From: Bacteroidota bacterium
Lineage (GTDB): Bacteria; Bacteroidota; Bacteroidia; Bacteroidales; UBA4417
Assembly: GCA_020048595.1 (NCBI GenBank)
Contig: JAIFMH010000273.1
Span: forward strand, 1-12,693
Direction: 5' to 3'
Length of the DNA stretch: 12,693 nt
A program made the position numbers and the translations under genes. This document shows positions 7,691 to 12,693 of this stretch, piece after piece (within the stretch, counting starts at the first letter, position 1; each line of letters starts with the position of its first letter). The notes below the pieces were generated by a model. That model ran no database searches and was not told the origin of the DNA. It was given only the letters and a program-made list of their open reading frames with translations.

Positions 7691-9931
7691 ATGACCAATT
7701 TCAAATTACATTTCGTATTGCTTATTTTCCTCTTATTCCTTCATGCGAATATTTGGGCTTTAAACTTATATGTTTCGCCCACAGGAAATGACAATAACAA
7801 TGGGTCCATTCAGAAACCATTCCAAACCATTGAACGTGCACGGAACGAAATAAGAAAACTGGATAAAACCAAACTTGATTCAAACATTCAAGTAATTATG
7901 CTGGAAGGTGATTACAAGGTTTCCAAAACCATCGTTTTTGAAATGCAAGATGGCGGTTTGGGTGAAAAACTTATAACATACACAGCTGCCAAAGGGGCAA
8001 AAGTGAACGTTTCGGGAGGCGTTGAAATAACAGGATGGAAAAAGCTCACGCAAAAACCCGTGGGTTTGCCAACCCATGTGCTCGATAAAGTTTGGGTTGC
8101 AGACCTGCCTACAGAACTTGGCCTATTCAGAACCCTTTTCAAAGGAGATGAAAGATTGCCTAGGGCACAATCGCCCGATTTTTGGGAAGATCCTTATTTT
8201 AGTGATCCTAAAATTGGCACCCAGATTCCAAGAGCTTCTTCAACCATGGTTTACCTTCCTAAAGGCACCATTCGTAACTGGAATAACATTTCGGATATCG
8301 AAATTTATGTACGGTCCCTAAACTGGACTGTAAATATGCTTCCGTTAAAAGAAGCCATTATAGACAGCAGCATTCTGGTTACATCTGTTGAAGGCACCTA
8401 TGGATTAGGCTTTAACAAAGCACCTGGCTGGATGCGCGTAAACCCGTTTTTGCATATCGAAAATGCAATTGATTATCTGGATGAACCGGGAGAGTGGGTA
8501 GTAAATACCAAGGAAAGGAAAATTTACTTGTACCCTTTAGGCGAAAAACCGGAAAACATCATTGCTCCTGCTCTAACCCAGCTTATTCGTGTAGAAGGTG
8601 TTACAGATGTAAATGGCCCGTTTGACAAACCTGTAAAAAACATCGTTTTCAATGGTATAACCTTTAAGCATGCCGACAAAGATGTATGGGACGAAAGCGA
8701 TGCCGGCATACAACACGATTGGGAGATGCTTGATCAGGATAATTCGCTCATTCGTTTCCGCGGAGCTGAAAATTGCAAGGTTGAAAATTGCACTTTCACC
8801 GCCAGTGGTGGCAATGCCATTCGACTTGACTACCATGCACAAAATATTACGGTACAGAACAACGAAATAAACCACATGGGTCTTGGTGGCATCATGTTAC
8901 TTGGATACGGCCCGGGTACAAAAGATGTAAACAAATACAATAAAGTAATTAATAATCACATACATCATTGTGGCGAAATTCTATGGCACAGCCACGGAAT
9001 TGTGATGTTTCAGTCAGGTGAAAACCTTGTGGCACATAATTACATTCACCATATGCCCCGCAAAGCGATTTGCATTACCGGTGTGCGTGTACAGTATTAC
9101 GATTTGAAAAGAAAGATAACACGCGAATTCGGCAAAACAATGCGTTGGCACGAAATTGACCCGGCCGATCTTAGTGCCGAGGCATTGAAAAAAATAACAA
9201 TTAAAATGGAAGGAAATAAACGGGAGTGTTTCCTGCCCGCCACCCATCTATTTAAATATGCTCATGCCAGAAATAACATTGTAGAGTATAACGAAGTAGA
9301 ACATTGCCTTGAGAAACTTAGCGATGGTGCTGCTATGAATGTTTCAGGCGGAGGTACCGGCAACATATTACGTCGTAATTATATTCATCACATTTTGGGT
9401 GATCCCAATCCACGTGAAGAAATTACCTCCTGCATGCGTACCGATGATGCACAGTGGGAAACCTTGTTCGAAGAAAACATCATTGCCAATAGTCGTACCA
9501 GGGCATTTGAGCATAAATGTGAGAACGACGTCATCAATAACTTTGTAATTAATGTGCGTCCAACCGGTGTAATTTCCGCACTAGATTCCTGGGGACCCTT
9601 TCTGAATTCAAAACTTCGTAATAATATTTTTGTAATTACCTCCGATGATCCCATGTATGTATATCGGGTTTTTAATCCTTCACACTATGTGCGTTTTAAA
9701 GGAATGGATATTGATAATAACATATACTACGATGTAAATCATCCCGGATTAATTACAGACGACCTTAAAGCCGTTCGCGAGCAAGGACTGGATAAAAATA
9801 GTTTTTACGGTGACCCTTTGTTTAAAGATTGGGTTAATGGCGACTATCGTTTTCAACCCAACTCACCTGCTTTAAAAATGGGGATTAAACCTATTGATAT
9901 AAGTAAAATGGGTTTATTAAAAAACAATTAA
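7691..9931 (+). CDS. Large secreted right-handed beta-helix protein, putative glycosidase
   Basis: A 746-residue exported protein. The signal peptide is about 23 residues (IWA before LNLYV). The mature protein starts LYVSPTGNDNNNGS, then KPFQTIERARNEIRKL, the typical opening of large Bacteroidota beta-helix proteins (DUF1565-like start). Next comes an inserted sandwich-like region, about residues 100-300 (SGGVEITGWKK, VWVADLP, GDERLPRAQSPD, EWVVNTKERKIYLYP). The helix proper follows at about 310-700 with turns such as NIVFNGITFKHAD, CKVENCTFTASGGNAI, ITVQNNEINHMGLGGI, YNKVINNHIHHCG and HNYIHHMP. His-rich corners recur and may line a pocket. The layout resembles GH141-type and related polysaccharide-active beta-helix enzymes, some of which are alpha-L-fucosidases or xylanases; I cannot assign a family with confidence. 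No sorting domain is present. It is 8 bases from the next gene. Confidence 0.85.
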   Translation: MTNFKLHFVLLIFLLFLHANIWALNLYVSPTGNDNNNGSIQKPFQTIERARNEIRKLDKTKLDSNIQVIMLEGDYKVSKTIVFEMQDGGLGEKLITYTAAKGAKVNVSGGVEITGWKKLTQKPVGLPTHVLDKVWVADLPTELGLFRTLFKGDERLPRAQSPDFWEDPYFSDPKIGTQIPRASSTMVYLPKGTIRNWNNISDIEIYVRSLNWTVNMLPLKEAIIDSSILVTSVEGTYGLGFNKAPGWMRVNPFLHIENAIDYLDEPGEWVVNTKERKIYLYPLGEKPENIIAPALTQLIRVEGVTDVNGPFDKPVKNIVFNGITFKHADKDVWDESDAGIQHDWEMLDQDNSLIRFRGAENCKVENCTFTASGGNAIRLDYHAQNITVQNNEINHMGLGGIMLLGYGPGTKDVNKYNKVINNHIHHCGEILWHSHGIVMFQSGENLVAHNYIHHMPRKAICITGVRVQYYDLKRKITREFGKTMRWHEIDPADLSAEALKKITIKMEGNKRECFLPATHLFKYAHARNNIVEYNEVEHCLEKLSDGAAMNVSGGGTGNILRRNYIHHILGDPNPREEITSCMRTDDAQWETLFEENIIANSRTRAFEHKCENDVINNFVINVRPTGVISALDSWGPFLNSKLRNNIFVITSDDPMYVYRVFNPSHYVRFKGMDIDNNIYYDVNHPGLITDDLKAVREQGLDKNSFYGDPLFKDWVNGDYRFQPNSPALKMGIKPIDISKMGLLKNN

Positions 9932-9938
9932 AGAGCAT

Positions 9939-10682
9939 ATGTCAACTTTACGATACAGTTTAATTCTATCTATTTGTTTGAGCTTTGCTTTTAACTCAGC
10001 ATCCAAACAAAAAGTCATCAACGATATTGAATTCGTTCTGATAAAAAAAGGATCGCTAACCATAGGTGCGGCTACCGATATTAAAAATCCACAGCAAAAA
10101 ATCTCGGTAAAAAAGGGGTTTTGGATTTCAATTTTTGAAGTTACCCAAGAGCATTATCAGTCTGTCATGGGCATTAATCCCTCCAAACAAATTGGAAAAG
10201 ATCATCCTGTTGAATCGGTTAGCTGGTTCGATGCCATTAAGTTTTGTGAAGAACTTACTAAAGAAGCTGGCAAAACAGGTCAACTTCCCAAAGGTTATGT
10301 GTTTAGGTTGCCAACAAGTTTAGAATGGGAATTTGCGGCAAAGAGGGGAACTCATGGCCTTGAAAATAAATTTGCCGGTAGCGATAGTATAAATAACGTA
10401 GGATGGTACAGGGGAAATTCAAAAAACAGTCACCATCCTGTTGGACAGAAACACCCAAATAAATTGGGAATATACGATTTGACCGGAAATGTTTGGGAGT
10501 GGTGTTTCGATTCGCTTCCCGAAGAAAGGACTGGTAAAAAGGGAACTGAAACCCGGATAAAACGTGGTGGTTGTTTTTTTAATGATGCGAATACCTGTCT
10601 AATCACAAATTTGGGAGAAATGGATCCTAAAGCAAAAGGTCAGCGCTATGGTATCAGATTAGTTTTGACTCATCGTAAATAA
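9939..10682 (+). CDS. Exported FGE-sulfatase (SUMF1) domain protein lacking one catalytic Cys
   Basis: A 247-residue protein with a signal peptide of about 21 residues (FNSA before SKQ) and then one FGE-sulfatase domain. Diagnostic blocks are EVTQEHYQSVMG (67-78), HPVESVSWFDAIKFC (89-103), YVFRLPTSLEWEFAAKRG (120-137), GIYDLTGNVWEW (177-188), KRGGCFFNDANTC (208-220) and YGIRLVL (237-243). True formylglycine-generating enzyme oxidises the sulfatase Cys and needs two Cys a few residues after the GG: in the human enzyme these are Cys336 and Cys341, at GG+4 and GG+9. By that spacing Cys220 matches the second, but GG+4 is Asn215; Cys212 lies at GG+1. It therefore probably is not a working FGE, despite lying among sulfatases. 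It is also exported, whereas sulfatases are normally matured before export. It could bind sugar or protein or have another activity. Family is sure, role unknown. Confidence 0.88.
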   Translation: MSTLRYSLILSICLSFAFNSASKQKVINDIEFVLIKKGSLTIGAATDIKNPQQKISVKKGFWISIFEVTQEHYQSVMGINPSKQIGKDHPVESVSWFDAIKFCEELTKEAGKTGQLPKGYVFRLPTSLEWEFAAKRGTHGLENKFAGSDSINNVGWYRGNSKNSHHPVGQKHPNKLGIYDLTGNVWEWCFDSLPEERTGKKGTETRIKRGGCFFNDANTCLITNLGEMDPKAKGQRYGIRLVLTHRK

Positions 10683-10711
10683 TGAATAATTATAAATTTA
10701 AATAGTATATT

Positions 10712-12283
10712 ATGAATAATTTAGTTCTAATTTTTGCATTTATTTTTCTTTTTGGGCATAATCCCAATCAAAAATCGAAGCCTGTTGATAAAAAATTTGA
10801 ACCAACAGTTGAGTCTCTGAAAAAGTATGAATGTCCCGAATGGTTTCGCGATGCCAAATTCGGTATTTGGTCGCATTGGGGACCACAAAGTGTGCCGATG
10901 GTTGGCGACTGGTACGCGAAGAACATGTATGTTAAAGGAGCAAGGCGCGACCAGTACAATTATCATATCGAGAAATACGGTCATCCAACTGAGTTTGGGT
11001 TTAAAGATATTATCCCGCTTTGGAAAGCTGAAAAGTTTGACCCGGAAAGGTTGATGAAATTGTATAAAGAGGCTGGAGCACGCTATTTTGTAAGTATGGG
11101 AGTTCATCATGATAATTTTGATCTATGGAACTCAAAATACCAAAAATGGAATGCTGTTAATATGGGTCCAAAACGCGACATTGTAGGAGAATGGCAAAAA
11201 GCAGCTAAAAAGGAAGGGTTAAAATATGGTATATCTGAACATCTGGCAGCAAGTTATTCCTGGTTTCAAACTTCACACAGAAGCGATAAAGAAGGGCCAT
11301 TGGCCCGAGTTCCGTATGATGGTGCAAATCCGAAGTGGCAGGATCTTTACCATACAAAAGCCGATTCTACAGATACTAAATGGTACACAAATAACCGTGA
11401 TTTTCATGACATTTGGTTGACAAGAATGACCGATTTAATTGATAATTACGATTTCGACCTGCTCTATTCTGACGGGCCACTTCCCTTTGGCGAAAAGGGT
11501 CTCAAGATGGTCTCGCACTTTTACAACCAGAACATGGATAGAAACAACGGAAAGTTAGATGCTGTTTACAACTCAAAATATGCGGCAAAAGACGTTGGAG
11601 CTGGTGAATATATTGAAGGGATTGGTGTACAGGATGTTGAACGTGGTGGTCTTTCTGAAATAAAACCAGTTCCATGGCAAACTGACACTTCAATTGGCGA
11701 TTGGTTTTATAACGTGAATTGGAAGGCTAATGATACAAAAAAAATGTATCGATCCATTAACTGGATAATTCAAACCCTTATTGATGTGGTCAGTAAAAAT
11801 GGAAATATGCTTTTGAACGTAATTCAACGACCTGATGGTTCACTCGATCCAGAAGTTGAACAATTGCTTGGCGATATGGCTGGTTGGATGAATTCGAACG
11901 GTGAGGCCATTTTTGACACGCGGCCCTGGAAAATATTTGGTGAAGGAAATACCAAAACTGGAGAAGGAAGACTAAAGGAAGACTTTGGATTTTCGGCTAC
12001 CGATATTCGGTTTACGCAATCGAAAGATGGTAAAGATTTATATGCCATGACACTTGGTTGGCCTACCGATGGAAAGGTAATGATTAAATCACTCGCTAAA
12101 TCAGAATTACCTGGTAACAATAAAATTGAAAACATCAAATTACTTGGCTATTCCGGTGCGATTTCGTACCAGCAAACTACCGATGGATTAATAGTAACAG
12201 TGCCGGTTAAACCTGTAAATACGATTGCTTGTTGCTTGAAAATCAACGGCAAAGAGTTAACTCCTGTTGGTACTATCAAATAA
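10712..12283 (+). CDS. GH29 alpha-L-fucosidase-like glycoside hydrolase
   Basis: A 523-residue exo-glycosidase of family 29, exported by a short N-terminal hydrophobic segment (residues 3-15). The (beta/alpha)8 barrel runs from about 40 to 390: WFRDAKFGIWSHWG (44-57), ARYFVSMGVHHDNFDLWNS (123-141), GLKYGISEH (169-177), DFDLLYSDGPLPFG (247-260), WQTDTSIGDWFY (322-333) and GNMLLNV (364-370). Asp254 in YSDG is the likely nucleophile, the position conserved in retaining GH29 enzymes. A C-terminal beta-sandwich follows to the end. The usual substrate is terminal alpha-L-fucose. L-galactose is fucose with a 6-hydroxyl, so in a red-algal galactan locus an alpha-L-galactosidase role is possible; that is inference. 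The frame stops at TAA 12281-12283, and a partial T9SS sorting domain lies just beyond in the +1 frame. The A+T-rich 29-base spacer upstream shows no clear promoter. Confidence 0.93.
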   Translation: MNNLVLIFAFIFLFGHNPNQKSKPVDKKFEPTVESLKKYECPEWFRDAKFGIWSHWGPQSVPMVGDWYAKNMYVKGARRDQYNYHIEKYGHPTEFGFKDIIPLWKAEKFDPERLMKLYKEAGARYFVSMGVHHDNFDLWNSKYQKWNAVNMGPKRDIVGEWQKAAKKEGLKYGISEHLAASYSWFQTSHRSDKEGPLARVPYDGANPKWQDLYHTKADSTDTKWYTNNRDFHDIWLTRMTDLIDNYDFDLLYSDGPLPFGEKGLKMVSHFYNQNMDRNNGKLDAVYNSKYAAKDVGAGEYIEGIGVQDVERGGLSEIKPVPWQTDTSIGDWFYNVNWKANDTKKMYRSINWIIQTLIDVVSKNGNMLLNVIQRPDGSLDPEVEQLLGDMAGWMNSNGEAIFDTRPWKIFGEGNTKTGEGRLKEDFGFSATDIRFTQSKDGKDLYAMTLGWPTDGKVMIKSLAKSELPGNNKIENIKLLGYSGAISYQQTTDGLIVTVPVKPVNTIACCLKINGKELTPVGTIK

Positions 12284-12467
12284 GTTAAAAAAAAACACTA
12301 TTGATGTGCAAATTTTTGACGCTTTAGGAAAAATGATTCAACCATTGACTGTAAATGAACCTAAAATGCAATTTAATCTTGTGAATCAGCCTGTCGGAGT
12401 ATATTATGTAAAGATTAGACAGAATAATGAGATTTATGATGTAATTAGAATTATTAAGTCAAAATAA
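12267..12467 (+). pseudogene. Partial T9SS C-terminal sorting domain, +1 to the GH29 gene
   Basis: Overlapping the end of the GH29 gene in the +1 frame, about 60 codons encode the back part of a type IX secretion sorting domain: TIDVQIFDALGKMI, then FNLVNQPVGVYYVKIRQN, and a basic end RIIKSK. These match the last strands of the domain (the usual pattern is v.v.n..G..v...., l..Gvyvv.v, kkiik). The front strand, normally starting with YPNP, is absent. A run of nine A at 12287-12295 lies just at the start. The only possible start is a TTG at 12267 with no signal peptide, so it is unlikely to be translated alone. It looks like the tail of an ancestral GH29-sorting domain fusion cut off by a deletion with a frame change. 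Compare the orphan sorting domain at 4806. Confidence 0.7.
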
Positions 12468-12478
12468 TAAATATATAA

Positions 12479-12693
12479 ATGAAACCAAATAAGAAAGCTG
12501 TTTTTGTAATACTTTCTAATGTACTATTTGTTTCAGGTTTAGTAGCACAGAAAAAACCAAATGTAGTATTAATTTATGTTGACGATCTTGGTTATGCTGA
12601 CCTGGGATGTTATGGAAGTAAAGTTATTCCTACCCCTAATATTGATAAGTTGGCTAATCGGGGAGTGAAATTTACGAGTGGATACGTGGCATG
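12479..12693 (+). CDS. S1 family sulfatase, N-terminal part, cut by the window edge
   Basis: From the ATG at 12479 the frame stays open to the last base, giving 71 complete codons. The first 23 residues form a signal peptide (hydrophobic VFVILSNVLFVSGLVA, cut likely before QKKPN). The mature start KPNVVLIYVDDLGYADLGCYG, split here as KPNVVLIYVDD plus LGYADLGCYG, is the classic arylsulfatase opening with the metal-binding pair Asp35 and Asp36. TPNIDKLANRGVKFTSGYV then leads toward the active-site Cys motif, which would lie just beyond the window. The DDLGY.DLGCYG form is typical of arylsulfatase A-like S1 enzymes and distinguishes it from types A and B upstream, so this is a third sulfatase class in the locus. 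It starts 11 bases after the sorting-domain fragment and so continues the operon. Confidence 0.92.
   Translation, partial: MKPNKKAVFVILSNVLFVSGLVAQKKPNVVLIYVDDLGYADLGCYGSKVIPTPNIDKLANRGVKFTSGYVA

Noticed and set aside
9939..10682. Calling this gene the sulfatase-maturing enzyme of the locus
   Set aside because: It has a signal peptide and lacks a Cys at the first catalytic position, so only the domain family is claimed.
10683..10711. A+T-rich spacer as promoter for GH29
   Set aside because: The spacer is only 29 bases, all A+T-rich spacers here look alike, and no clear Bacteroidota TAnnTTTG element was found.
12287..12295. Nine-A run as a slippery site joining GH29 to its sorting domain
   Set aside because: The GH29 stop at 12281-12283 lies before the run, so slippage there cannot bypass it. 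It remains a place for sequencing error.
1..12693. CRISPR array, tRNA/rRNA, insertion sequence or transposase
   Set aside because: No regularly spaced direct repeats, RNA-gene sequences, terminal inverted repeats or transposase motifs were seen on either strand.

Overview
The window looks like part of a polysaccharide utilisation locus of a Bacteroidota bacterium. Everything supportable lies on the + strand, nearly end to end, in genes spaced 2 to about 110 bases apart, so it reads as one long transcription unit entered and left in mid-operon. Two pieces encode type IX secretion (T9SS, Por) C-terminal sorting domains, a system confined to the Bacteroidota. No gene has an obvious Shine-Dalgarno sequence, and spacers are A+T rich, both usual in that phylum. 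A marine or algae-fed member (for example Marinilabiliales/Prolixibacteraceae) is a reasonable guess, but the sequence does not prove it. No SusC/SusD pair, regulator, RNA gene, mobile element or CRISPR array is visible, and I see no convincing promoter or terminator. No gene-free stretch exceeds about 115 bases.

Layout: (1) 1-1176, the C-terminal part of an S1 sulfatase (type A); (2) 1179-2603, an iduronate-2-sulfatase-like S1 sulfatase (type B); (3) 2608-3377, a GH16 hydrolase whose signal peptide is out of frame with its catalytic domain; (4) 3404-4831, a secreted right-handed beta-helix protein, followed in another frame by a T9SS sorting domain (4806-5045); (5) 5064-5921, an intact GH16 paralogue; (6) 5948-7576, a complete paralogue of the type A sulfatase; (7) 7584-7673, a signal-peptide-like orphan ORF; (8) 7691-9931, a large beta-helix protein; (9) 9939-10682, an exported FGE-sulfatase-domain protein; (10) 10712-12283, a GH29 alpha-L-fucosidase-like enzyme, followed out of frame by a second T9SS sorting-domain fragment (12267-12467); (11) 12479-end, the start of another S1 sulfatase.

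How it could work together: the substrate is almost certainly a sulfated polysaccharide. GH16 endo-enzymes of the clan that includes kappa-carrageenase, porphyranase and agarase would cut the chain. At least four S1 sulfatases would remove sulfate esters. The GH29 enzyme would take off a terminal alpha-L-fucose-like sugar, which in a red-algal galactan could be L-galactose. The beta-helix proteins may bind or cut the chain. A sulfated galactan from red algae fits best, but this is inference.

The most unusual feature is a repeated kind of damage: four places where a secretion signal (two N-terminal, two C-terminal) is separated from, or out of frame with, its cargo. This may be real decay, recurrent small deletions, assembly error, or in one case a possible +1 frameshift site (CCC-TAA).
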